A program made the translations under genes and the position numbers. The notes under the pieces were generated by a model. It ran no database searches. It saw only the letters and a list, made by a program, of their open reading frames with translations, and was not told the DNA's origin. From positions 1-23,137 of the forward strand of contig DAOKYY010000057.1 in NCBI GenBank assembly GCA_035325905.1: a stretch of DNA of 23,137 nucleotides, written 5' to 3'. Below are positions 14,820 through 22,000 of this stretch, in pieces. The DNA is from DYGX01 sp035325905 (GTDB lineage: Bacteria; Chloroflexota; Anaerolineae; Aggregatilineales; Aggregatilineaceae). Within the stretch, counting starts at the first letter, position 1. Every line of letters begins with the position of its first letter.

Positions 14820-16562
14820 ATGCTGCAAGAGCTGCGGATTAAAGATTTCGCCATCATCGACGCGCTGGACCTCCGTCTGGCGCCCGGCTTCCAGGTGATC
14901 ACCGGCGAGACCGGCGCCGGGAAGTCGATCATTGTCGACGCGGTCACGCTGCTGCTGGGCGAGCGCTCGGACGCGACGTTTGTGCGCGGCGGGGCGGAGC
15001 GCAGCGTGATCGAAGGCATCTTCTCCGTGCCGGATGGCGTGCGCGACGATCTGCGCGCGATTCTGGAGGCGGAAGGGCTGGAAGGCGACGGCGCGGACGA
15101 GATTATTCTGAGCCGCGAGGTGCGCGCCAACGGGCGCAGCGTGGCGCGGGTCAACGGGATCGCCTGCGCGCTGTCGGTTTACCGCGAAATCGGCGGGCTA
15201 CTGGTCGATATTCACGGGCAGGGCGAGCACCTGTCGCTGCTGCGCCCGTCGCAGCACCTTTACCTGCTCGACCGGTACGCAGGCGTCGAGGCGCAGCGCG
15301 CCGAGGTGGCCGCGATGGTGCGCGAGCTGGGCGCGGTGCGCGCCGAGATCGCGTCGCTGCTGACCGACGAGGCCGCGCTCGCCCGGCGGGTGGATATGCT
15401 CCAGTTCCAGATCGAGGAGATCACCACCGCCGACCCGCGCCCCGAAGAAGAAGCCGAGCTGGCGCAGGAGCGGACGCGCCTCGCCAACGCCGAGAAGATT
15501 GCCGAGCTGGCGAATGAAGCCTATTACGCGCTGGTCGGCGAGGCAGGCGAATCGGCCGGGACCGACCGGCTGGCGCAGGCCGCGCTGGCGCTCTCCAAGC
15601 TCGTCCGGCTCGATCCCGCCCTGCAAGACGCGTACACCCTGGCCGAGTCGATCAGCATCCAGGCCGACGAATTGGCGCGCACGCTGCGCGATTACAACGA
15701 CGACACCGAGTACGATCCGCGCCGCCTGGACGAGATCGAGGAGCGGGTCGAGCTGCTCAACCGGCTCAAGCGCAAGTACGGCGGGACCATTGAGGACGTG
15801 CTGGCGCACGCCGCCCACGCCCAGGCAGAGCTGGACACGATCACGCACAGCGAGGAGCGCCTGGCGACGCTGCGCGCCGAGGAAGATCGGCTGCTGCGCG
15901 CGATTGGCGACGCTGCCGCCGCGCTGAGCCGGGTCCGCCGCGAGGCCGCCGACCGCCTGACGGAAGCGATCGTGCGCGAGCTGGGCGACCTGAAGATGAA
16001 AGGCGCGCGCTTCGAGGCGCGCATCACGCGCGAGCCGGACCCGGACGGCGTGTACATCGAGGACGAGCGTTTCGCCTTCAGCGCGACCGGCGTCGATCAG
16101 ATCGAGTTCTACATGGCGGCGAATGTCGGCGAGCCGCTGCGCCCGCTGGTCAAGGTCGCGTCCGGCGGCGAGACGGCGCGCATCATGCTGGCGCTGAAAA
16201 GCGTGCTGTCCTACGCCGACCGCGTGCCGACGCTGATCTTCGACGAGATCGATCAGGGCATCGGCGGGCGCGTCGGCGCGATCGTCGGGCAGAAGCTGTG
16301 GCAGCTTTCGGGCCATCACCAGGTGCTGTGCGTCACGCATCTGGCGCAGCTGGCCGGGTTCGGCGACGCGCACTTCCGCGTCACCAAGCACGTCGAGGGA
16401 CAGCGCACCGTGACGCGCGTCGAGCAGTTGAACGATCAGGGCCGCGTGGACGAGCTGGCCGAGATGCTCGGCGCGGAGACGACCAACGTCCGCCAGAGCG
16501 CCTACGACATCCTGATGCTGGCCCGCCGCGCCAAAGAAGGACGCCACTTAGAGACGGTGTAA
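14820..16562 (+). CDS. recN: DNA repair protein RecN
   Basis: A 580-residue SMC-like ATPase: Walker A GETGAGKS (29-36), the RecN segment LLVDIHGQGEHLSLLRPSQHL (usually DIHGQHEH), a helical coiled-coil middle (about 155-370, rich in Glu, Arg, Ala and Leu), ABC signature VASGGETARIMLALKS, Walker B TLIFDEIDQGIGGRVG and the H-loop VLCVTHLAQLAG. RecN binds DNA ends and helps double-strand-break repair in the cytoplasm. It starts 43 bases after the B-box gene and probably shares the nadK promoter. The stop codon TAA is the first three bases of a decamer repeat array. Confidence 0.96.
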   Translation: MLQELRIKDFAIIDALDLRLAPGFQVITGETGAGKSIIVDAVTLLLGERSDATFVRGGAERSVIEGIFSVPDGVRDDLRAILEAEGLEGDGADEIILSREVRANGRSVARVNGIACALSVYREIGGLLVDIHGQGEHLSLLRPSQHLYLLDRYAGVEAQRAEVAAMVRELGAVRAEIASLLTDEAALARRVDMLQFQIEEITTADPRPEEEAELAQERTRLANAEKIAELANEAYYALVGEAGESAGTDRLAQAALALSKLVRLDPALQDAYTLAESISIQADELARTLRDYNDDTEYDPRRLDEIEERVELLNRLKRKYGGTIEDVLAHAAHAQAELDTITHSEERLATLRAEEDRLLRAIGDAAAALSRVRREAADRLTEAIVRELGDLKMKGARFEARITREPDPDGVYIEDERFAFSATGVDQIEFYMAANVGEPLRPLVKVASGGETARIMLALKSVLSYADRVPTLIFDEIDQGIGGRVGAIVGQKLWQLSGHHQVLCVTHLAQLAGFGDAHFRVTKHVEGQRTVTRVEQLNDQGRVDELAEMLGAETTNVRQSAYDILMLARRAKEGRHLETV

Positions 16563-16620
16563 GGGCAGCGAAGATCAGCAAAAAAACAGCAAGAAACAGC
16601 ACTAGACTGCACAGAGCAGC
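16560..16620 (+). repeat. Six CAGC decamers starting at the recN stop codon
   Basis: Units TAAGGGCAGC, GAAGATCAGC, an 11-base A-rich unit, AAGAAACAGC, ACTAGACTGC (degenerate) and ACAGAGCAGC. The first unit contains the recN stop. This is the same unit type and the same position relative to the stop as at 1041 and 23048. The remaining bases to 16700 hold nothing I recognise. Confidence 0.75.
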
Positions 16621-16700
16621 GAGACGCTGGCCTTTCCTCAGCCCTATTCCACGAGCACATTTGACGCTTTCAAGCTCCGTCGCCTGACCGCCGGGATCGT

Positions 16701-16729
16701 TTGGTTTTGGCCCGCGCCTTTGCGAGAAT
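16701..16729 (+). promoter_or_regulatory. Possible promoter of the 5'-nucleotidase-family gene
   Basis: TTGGTT (16701-16706) and GAGAAT (16724-16729) are 17 bases apart, about 45 bases before the ATG at 16773. The match is partial, but the spacing is ideal. Confidence 0.35.
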
Positions 16730-16772
16730 CTGCATTGTCGTCAGGGCAGTGACGCGCACCGGAGGATCGTTT

Positions 16773-18215
16773 ATGCCCCGCACGCTGACCATCGTTCAGA
16801 TGAACGATAGTCACGCCTATTTCGAGCCGCACCCAGAGCTGTTCTGGTCAGGAGATCGCGCCGTGTACCGCATGGCGGGCGGCTACGCGCGTATCGCAAG
16901 CGCGCTGGGCGGGATCCGGGCCGAGCGGCCCGGCGCGGCGCTGGCCTTCGACGGGGGCGACACGCTGCACGGCACCTACGCGGCGGTCCACACGCGGGGC
17001 GAGGCGCTCGTCCCGGTGCTGGAGGCGCTGCGCTTCGACGCCATGACCGCGCACTGGGATTTCGCCTACGGGCCGGACCGGTTGCGCGAGCTGGCCGGGC
17101 GGCTGCCCTATCCCGTGCTGGCGGCGAATATCTACGACGAAGCCAGCGGCGAGCGCCCGTTCCCGGCCTGGCGCGTGGTCGAGGCGGGCGGGCTGCGCGC
17201 CGGCGTGATCGGGCTGGCGGCGGTGATCGCCGGGACGATTATGCCGCCGCAATTCCGCGAGGGCCTGCGCTTCACGCTGGGCAACGCGGAGCTTCCGGGG
17301 CTGATCGATCACCTGCGGCGCGAGGAGCGGGCCGATCTCGTCGTCGTGCTGTCACACCTCGGCTTCCCGCAGGATATGAAGCTGGCGCACGAAGTCCCCG
17401 GAATCGACGTGCTGCTCAGCAGCCACACGCACAACCGGCTGTATCGCCCGGCCCGCGCCGGTGAGACACTGGTGATCCAGTCTGGCAGTCACGGCGCGTT
17501 TCTGGGACGCCTCGACCTGGAAGTCGAAGGCGGGCGCGTGGTGAATTATCGCCATGAGTTGTTGACGATCGACGATCAGATCGCGCCCGATCCGGCGGTC
17601 GAGGCGGTTGTGTCGGACGTGCTCGCGCCCTATCACGCCGAGCTAGGCGAGGTCGTGGGCCGCGTCGCGACGCCGCTCAACCGCGCCACCGCGCTGGAAA
17701 GCACGATGGACAACTTTCTGCTGCAAGGCTTGCAGCACGCGACCGGCGCGTCGCTCGCTTTCTCCAACGGCTGGCGCTATGGCGCGCCGGTGCTACCAGG
17801 GCCGGTCACGCGCGACGACCTGCACAATATCATTCCGGTCAACCCGCCGGTGTCGCTGGTCGATTTGACCGGCGACGAAATCTGGACCCTGCTGGAAGAG
17901 AACCTTGAGCACACCTACGCGCGCGATCCCTACGGGCAGAAGGGCGGTTATGTCAAGCGCGCGCTCGGCCTGACCGCGATCATCAAGATCGAAAACCCAC
18001 CCGGCACGCGCCTCCAGGAGTTGTTTATCGAAGGCCAGCCGGTGGACCGCGCCGCGACCTATACCGCGACATTTGTCACCACGCAGGGCGTCCCGCCGAA
18101 ATTCGGGACGAACCGGCGCGACCTGAGCTTGCGGGCCGTCGATGCGCTGGCGGCGTATCTCGCCAGCGCGCCGGAAATCGCCGCGCCCCTGCGCGAGACG
18201 TTCGTCGTGGTGTAA
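16773..18215 (+). CDS. 5'-nucleotidase/SoxB-like metallophosphoesterase without signal peptide
   Basis: A 480-residue protein with an N-terminal calcineurin-like metallophosphatase domain: IVQMNDSHAYF (D12, H14), FDGGDTLHG (59-67), TAHWDFAYG (92-100), LSHLGFPQD and SSHTHNRLY. From about residue 300 comes a 5'-nucleotidase C-terminal domain with NFLLQGLQHATGASLAFSNGWR. Most relatives have GNHEFDYG where this has AHWDFAYG, closer, from memory, to SoxB-like members. No signal peptide or Tat motif is present, so it may act in the cytoplasm, unlike typical exported UshA-type enzymes. The start has an excellent GGAGGA (16761-16766, spacing 6); the upstream open frame to 16701 is not real coding. 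Substrate unknown. Confidence 0.88.
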   Translation: MPRTLTIVQMNDSHAYFEPHPELFWSGDRAVYRMAGGYARIASALGGIRAERPGAALAFDGGDTLHGTYAAVHTRGEALVPVLEALRFDAMTAHWDFAYGPDRLRELAGRLPYPVLAANIYDEASGERPFPAWRVVEAGGLRAGVIGLAAVIAGTIMPPQFREGLRFTLGNAELPGLIDHLRREERADLVVVLSHLGFPQDMKLAHEVPGIDVLLSSHTHNRLYRPARAGETLVIQSGSHGAFLGRLDLEVEGGRVVNYRHELLTIDDQIAPDPAVEAVVSDVLAPYHAELGEVVGRVATPLNRATALESTMDNFLLQGLQHATGASLAFSNGWRYGAPVLPGPVTRDDLHNIIPVNPPVSLVDLTGDEIWTLLEENLEHTYARDPYGQKGGYVKRALGLTAIIKIENPPGTRLQELFIEGQPVDRAATYTATFVTTQGVPPKFGTNRRDLSLRAVDALAAYLASAPEIAAPLRETFVVV

Positions 18216-18225
18216 AGCGGCGCAG

Positions 18226-18259
18226 GCCCGCGCGCGGAGGCGCACACTCCGGCGCGGGC
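18226..18259 (+). terminator. Strong GC hairpin between the phosphoesterase and amrS genes
   Basis: GCCCGCGC-G-CGGAG (18226-18239) pairs with CTCCGGCGCGGGC (18247-18259), a 13-bp stem with a one-base bulge. No T-run follows, and the amrS ribosome site (GAGGAG, 18271-18276) begins 12 bases later. It could be a weak terminator, an attenuator or a processing or stabilising hairpin. Confidence 0.4.
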
Positions 18260-18284
18260 GACAGAGTGGTGAGGAGCGCCAATC

Positions 18285-19361
18285 ATGTCCAGGACCGTCA
18301 CATTACAGCAACGCCTCGACGAGATGACGGCGCCGGCGGCGGACGCGCTGGTCGAAGTGGTTGATGGCGACGAGCGTAAGCTGCGCTGCCTGTCGTGCGG
18401 GCACCGGTGCCTGATCAAAGACGGGCGGCGCGGTATCTGCAAAATTCGCTATAACGAAGGCGGGACGCTGCGCGTGCCGCGTGGCTACGTCGGCGCGCTC
18501 CAGGTCGACCCGGTCGAGAAGAAGCCGTTTTTCCACGTCACGCCGGGCGCCAACGTGCTCAGCTTCGGGATGCTTGGCTGCGACTTTCGGTGTAGCTACT
18601 GCCAGAACTGGGATATTTCTCAGACCCTGCGCGACGACGCCGCCGGACGTGACTATATCCCGATCAGCGCCGGGGAGCTGGTCGAGCTAGGGCGGCGCTA
18701 CCGGGCGCGCGGCATGGCGAGCACCTACAACGAGCCGCTGATCACGTCCGAGTGGGCGGTAGAGGTCTTCAAACTGGCCCGCGCCGCCGGGATGCTGACG
18801 ATGTACGTTTCCAACGGCAACGGGACGCGCGAAGTGATCGACTTCCTTACGCCGTGGATCGACGCCTATAAGATCGACCTGAAGACCATGCAGGACCGCC
18901 ACTACCGGCGCGAGCTGGGCGGCGTGCTGCAAAACGTGCTCGACACGATTCGCTGGGTCCGCGAGGCGGGTATCTGGCTCGAGGTGCTGACGCTGATCGT
19001 GCCGGGCTTCAACGACAGCAGCGACGAGCTGTACGACGCGGCGCGCTACATCGCCAGCGTCTCGCCGGATATCCCCTGGCACGTGACCGCCTTTCACCCG
19101 GACTATAAGATGATGAACGTGCCGCCGACGACGGCGGCGACGCTCGTCCGCGCGGCGGAGATCGGCGCGGAGGCCGGGCTGCGCTATGTCTACGCGGGCA
19201 ATCTGCCGGGCAACTGCGGCGAGTGGGAAGATACGCGCTGCCCGACGTGTAACACAACCTTGATCGGACGCTCCGGCTATATGATCACCGGCAATCCGCT
19301 GGCCGAAACTGGCGGGCGCTGCCCGAAGTGCGGCACGGCGATTCCGGGCATCTGGCAGTGA
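18285..19361 (+). CDS. amrS: AmmeMemoRadiSam system radical SAM enzyme
   Basis: A 358-residue radical SAM protein with GCDFRCSYCQNW (C99, C103 and C106 holding the 4Fe-4S cluster), an N-terminal Cys motif CLSCGHRCLIKDGRRGIC (35-52), GMASTYNEPLI, a TIM-barrel core with DAYKIDLKTM, WHVTAFHPDYKM and YVYAGNLPG, and a C-terminal CPTC...CPKC pair probably binding zinc. This matches the AmrS family, which resembles pyruvate formate-lyase activating enzymes and co-occurs with Memo and AMMECR1 proteins; its reaction is not well defined. Neither partner is in this window. GAGGAG eight bases before the ATG fixes the start. A small conserved gene follows 49 bases later. Confidence 0.92.
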   Translation: MSRTVTLQQRLDEMTAPAADALVEVVDGDERKLRCLSCGHRCLIKDGRRGICKIRYNEGGTLRVPRGYVGALQVDPVEKKPFFHVTPGANVLSFGMLGCDFRCSYCQNWDISQTLRDDAAGRDYIPISAGELVELGRRYRARGMASTYNEPLITSEWAVEVFKLARAAGMLTMYVSNGNGTREVIDFLTPWIDAYKIDLKTMQDRHYRRELGGVLQNVLDTIRWVREAGIWLEVLTLIVPGFNDSSDELYDAARYIASVSPDIPWHVTAFHPDYKMMNVPPTTAATLVRAAEIGAEAGLRYVYAGNLPGNCGEWEDTRCPTCNTTLIGRSGYMITGNPLAETGGRCPKCGTAIPGIWQ

Positions 19362-19410
19362 GCGCGACACCTATCACCTACCGGATGCACGCAGGGACCG
19401 ATGACTTGCC

Positions 19411-19731
19411 ATGAGCCGATCCATCACCCCGCGCTACAAGCTCATGCTGTTTTATGATCTGAAGCCGGGAGATCAGCACGCCTATTATCATTTCGTCATG
19501 AACGATTTTGTGCCGGCGGCCCAGGGGATGGGCTTGCATATCGCGCAGGTTTATCACACGCTGTGGGGCGACTGCCCGCTGCGCCAGGCGGAATTCGTGG
19601 CGGAGGACCTGGGCACGATCCAGGCGGTGCTGGCGAGCGAGCGCTGGCAATCGCTGGAAAACGAGCTGTTGCAGCACGCGGCCAACTACCGGCGCAAGAT
19701 CGTCCCGTTCAAGCCAGGGTTTCAGATTTAG
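19411..19731 (+). CDS. Small conserved protein of unknown function
   Basis: A 106-residue protein. YKLMLFYDLKPGDQHAYYHFVMNDFVPAAQGMGL is followed by VYHTLWGDCPLRQAEFVAEDL, then a helix (ASERWQSLENELLQHA) and a short strand ending KPGFQI. The strand-helix-strand, strand-helix-strand order suggests a dimeric ferredoxin-like alpha/beta barrel, as in NIPSNAP, EthD or Dabb proteins. This is inference from pattern only. No signal peptide, membrane segment or catalytic motif is seen. It lies downstream of amrS in the same direction, so the two may be cotranscribed. It converges with the decarboxylase gene, with a 40-base gap. Confidence 0.75.
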   Translation: MSRSITPRYKLMLFYDLKPGDQHAYYHFVMNDFVPAAQGMGLHIAQVYHTLWGDCPLRQAEFVAEDLGTIQAVLASERWQSLENELLQHAANYRRKIVPFKPGFQI

Positions 19732-19752
19732 CGATCAGCAATTAGCGGAGCG

Positions 19753-19777
19753 GATAGTCTTTCGTTACGGACTAATC
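19753..19777. terminator. Possible bidirectional terminator between convergent genes
   Basis: TAGTC (19755-19759) pairs with GACTA (19770-19774), with flanking GA/TC able to extend it around a bulge. It lies in the gap between the small protein (+) and the decarboxylase (-) and overlaps the decarboxylase stop codon. The stem is short and T-tracts are poor. Confidence 0.3.
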
Positions 19778-20776
19778 GCTCAACAAATGCGTGTCGATTA
19801 GTCTCGTCGCCGGGCCGGGGCGATTGCTCAGAACCGAGTGCACGCCTTCGAGCGCGCGCAGTTGTTCGGCGAGCGCGCCCGCGTCCGCGCCCTGGCACAG
19901 CACGTGGACATTAGCCCCGGCGTCGATGGTGAAATAAGCGGGCAGACCCTCAGCCCGCCAGGCGCGCACCGCGTGCATGATCCGCACTGTCGCGGGCGAC
20001 CAGTAGAGCACGCTGGGGCGCGAGGTCAGCGCGACGGCGTGCATCCGAATCGCTTCCTGTTCGGTTTCTTCGCCGAACGTCTCGAAATCGCGCTCCAGAA
20101 TCGCGCGGCGCACGACTGGCAAGCCGCGCTCGGCGGCGGCGAGACGCGCCGCGCCGAATGGGCTGGCGTCGACCAGCTCCTGCCCCTTGCTCGACCCGAC
20201 CTCCTTGTGCGCCGTCTCGACGATGGCGATCAGGTCGCGCAGGTCCCAGTGCTCCGGCGGGGCGATCATCTCGGCGTAAGACGTTTCGCTGCTCTCGCCC
20301 GCGTGCCACTCGACGAACCCGGCCGGAATCGAGCGGCAGGCCGAGCCGGAGCCAAGCCGCGCCAGAATCGACAGCTCCCGATCGCTCAGATCGAGTCCGG
20401 CGGCGGCGCAAGCGGCGGCGGTCAGCGCGGCGAAGGCCGAGGCCGAGGAAGCGATCCCGGTGCCCATCGGGAACGAGTTGCGCGAGACAACCCGCGCCCG
20501 TATGTCGATCCCGGCCCGCGCGCGAACGCGATCCAGATGCTCGGAGACGCGGCGCGCGGCTTTCTCCGTAGTCTCTACATCGAGAATAGTGACCTGGTCG
20601 GCGTCGAGCGCGGGGTCGAAAATCACCGTCGTCGTGGTTGTCGCGCCATCGAGGTTCATCGAGATCGAGCCGTTGAGCGGCAGGCGCAGGGCGTGGTCGC
20701 GGCGGCCCCAGTATTTGATGAAGGCGATATTGGCGCAGCTTCGGGCGGTGGCGGCCCAGGGGGTGGGTGACGTCAC
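19772..20776 (-). CDS. mvaD: Diphosphomevalonate (or phosphomevalonate) decarboxylase
   Basis: A 334-residue GHMP-fold protein with the decarboxylase signatures: ANIAFIKYWGRRD (15-27), NGSISMNLD, MGTGIASSASAFAALTAAA (104-122), GSGSACRSIPAGFVEW (142-157) and YFTIDAGANVHVL near the C-terminus. The classic enzyme turns diphosphomevalonate into isopentenyl diphosphate with ATP. However, the homologue in the chloroflexian Roseiflexus castenholzii acts on phosphomevalonate and needs isopentenyl phosphate kinase, so the substrate here is open. The GTG start overlaps the stop of the kinase gene by four bases (GTGA), so the two are translationally coupled. Both kinase and decarboxylase are cytoplasmic enzymes of isoprenoid precursor synthesis. 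Confidence 0.9.
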   Translation of the reverse strand: MTSPTPWAATARSCANIAFIKYWGRRDHALRLPLNGSISMNLDGATTTTTVIFDPALDADQVTILDVETTEKAARRVSEHLDRVRARAGIDIRARVVSRNSFPMGTGIASSASAFAALTAAACAAAGLDLSDRELSILARLGSGSACRSIPAGFVEWHAGESSETSYAEMIAPPEHWDLRDLIAIVETAHKEVGSSKGQELVDASPFGAARLAAAERGLPVVRRAILERDFETFGEETEQEAIRMHAVALTSRPSVLYWSPATVRIMHAVRAWRAEGLPAYFTIDAGANVHVLCQGADAGALAEQLRALEGVHSVLSNRPGPATRLIDTHLLSD

Positions 20777-21789
20777 GGCGGGGCGCTCCCGCTTTCAAGG
20801 CGCGCGCCCGGCGCATGCGGCGCGCTGCGCACGATCAGACCTCCGGCTTCAACCAGCGCAGCTTCGATTGCGGCGCGCTTGCCATCCGGCGCCAGCGCGA
20901 TGACGCAATCTCCCCCGCCCGCGCCGCTGAGCTTGGCCCCATAGGCGCCCGCTTCGCGCGCGGCGAAGACCAGGCGGGCGGTCGCGTCCGTATCGACGCC
21001 GAGCGCGTGCGCCAGCCCGTGCTGCATGTCCATCAGCTCGCCCAGGCGCGGCCAGTCGCTATCCTCCAGAGCGCAGCGCGCATCTTTGACGATGTGCGCC
21101 ATCACGTCGAACACGCCGTTCACGGAATCCGGCCACCGCTCCAGGCGCTCGGCGACGCGCCGCACATAGGTTGGCGTGTCGGCCTTGACGCCGCTGTAGG
21201 CGACGACGAGCGGCATATTCACCGTGTTAAGGGGCAGAATCTGGCGCGGGCGCGCGTTGTCGTAGAACAGCGTCCCGCCGTAAATCGCGGTCGCCAGGTC
21301 AAAGCCGGAGCCAAGCTGCTGCACGCGGCGCACAGCGTCCAGCCCCAGCGCGAATAGCTCGTCCGGCTCCAGCGCCAGGTCGAACAGCCGGGTCAGCCCT
21401 AGCAGCATCGCCGCAACGGTCGCCGACGAACTGCCGAGACCGTAGGTGCTCGGAAAATCGCTGCGCGTCGAGATCACCAGCCCGCGCGGCAGGCCGTACC
21501 GCTCGCGGAACACGGCGAGCGTGCTCTCGATGAAGCGCGTGCCGGGCGCGAGCGCCTGCCCGCCCGCGAAGGCCGCCGACACGCGCCCACGGCTGCCGTC
21601 CACGCCGACATCCGGCGCGAAGACGGTGAAGCTGTCGTCGTCCGGCTCGGTCAGTTGCAGGGTCAGGTGCAGGCGCGCGTCCATCGCCGTCACCAGGCAG
21701 GGGCGCTGATAGACGACGGCGTGCTCGCCCAGCAGCATCAGCTTGCCGGGAGCCGAGACGCGGATCTGGGTCAGTGGAGATGCGCTCAA
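20773..21789 (-). CDS. GHMP kinase, mevalonate kinase-like
   Basis: With a TTG start at 21789 the product has 338 residues. It has the three GHMP motifs: SAPGKLMLLGEHAVVY (12-27), STYGLGSSSATVAA (114-127) for ATP, and AKLSGAGGGDCVIAL near the C-terminus. LLGEHAVVY favours mevalonate kinase, but GLGSSSA and LGSGFDLATAIYGG (159-172) look more like phosphomevalonate kinase, where mevalonate kinases usually have a GxPSGxDN type motif. It phosphorylates mevalonate or phosphomevalonate. The TTG follows a strong ribosome site (GAGGAAGGG) and the promoter at 21818-21846; a longer TTG start at 21846 would lie inside the promoter. Overlaps the decarboxylase gene. Confidence 0.88.
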   Translation of the reverse strand: MSASPLTQIRVSAPGKLMLLGEHAVVYQRPCLVTAMDARLHLTLQLTEPDDDSFTVFAPDVGVDGSRGRVSAAFAGGQALAPGTRFIESTLAVFRERYGLPRGLVISTRSDFPSTYGLGSSSATVAAMLLGLTRLFDLALEPDELFALGLDAVRRVQQLGSGFDLATAIYGGTLFYDNARPRQILPLNTVNMPLVVAYSGVKADTPTYVRRVAERLERWPDSVNGVFDVMAHIVKDARCALEDSDWPRLGELMDMQHGLAHALGVDTDATARLVFAAREAGAYGAKLSGAGGGDCVIALAPDGKRAAIEAALVEAGGLIVRSAPHAPGARLESGSAPP

Positions 21790-21817
21790 GGTCCCTTCCT
21801 CAGTAGGTGCGCCGGGA

Positions 21818-21846
21818 AGTTTAGATCGTTTGGCGGCGGGCGGCAA
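21818..21846 (-). promoter_or_regulatory. Promoter of the mevalonate kinase-decarboxylase operon
   Basis: On the minus strand TTGCCG (21846-21841) and TAAACT (21823-21818) are 17 bases apart. A start near 21811 would leave a short leader with GAGGAAGGG before the TTG at 21789. It diverges from the polyprenyl synthase, whose own promoter I cannot identify in 21850-22000. Confidence 0.5.
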
Positions 21847-22000
21847 TTAATCTTCCGTGAGTGACGCGGAAACTCTTCTCGAATGGCTTGCTCCGACGCG
21901 GGCGGAACCGGCATCGGCGCGGCGATGCTTGTGGCGCGGCGGCGCGGCGTGTGCCAAACTGTAGACGCTCGCGCCGTACCCACCCCGAAAGGATGCGCCG

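Noticed and set aside
15198..16547. 449-residue minus-strand frame opposite recN
   Set aside because: It is a shadow of recN; no domain is visible and RecN motifs are complete on the other strand.
16701..16772. N-terminal extension of the phosphoesterase that could mimic a signal peptide
   Set aside because: It lies upstream of a strong GGAGGA site and the ATG at 16773, and overlaps promoter-like hexamers. It has several Arg residues and no proper cleavage site.
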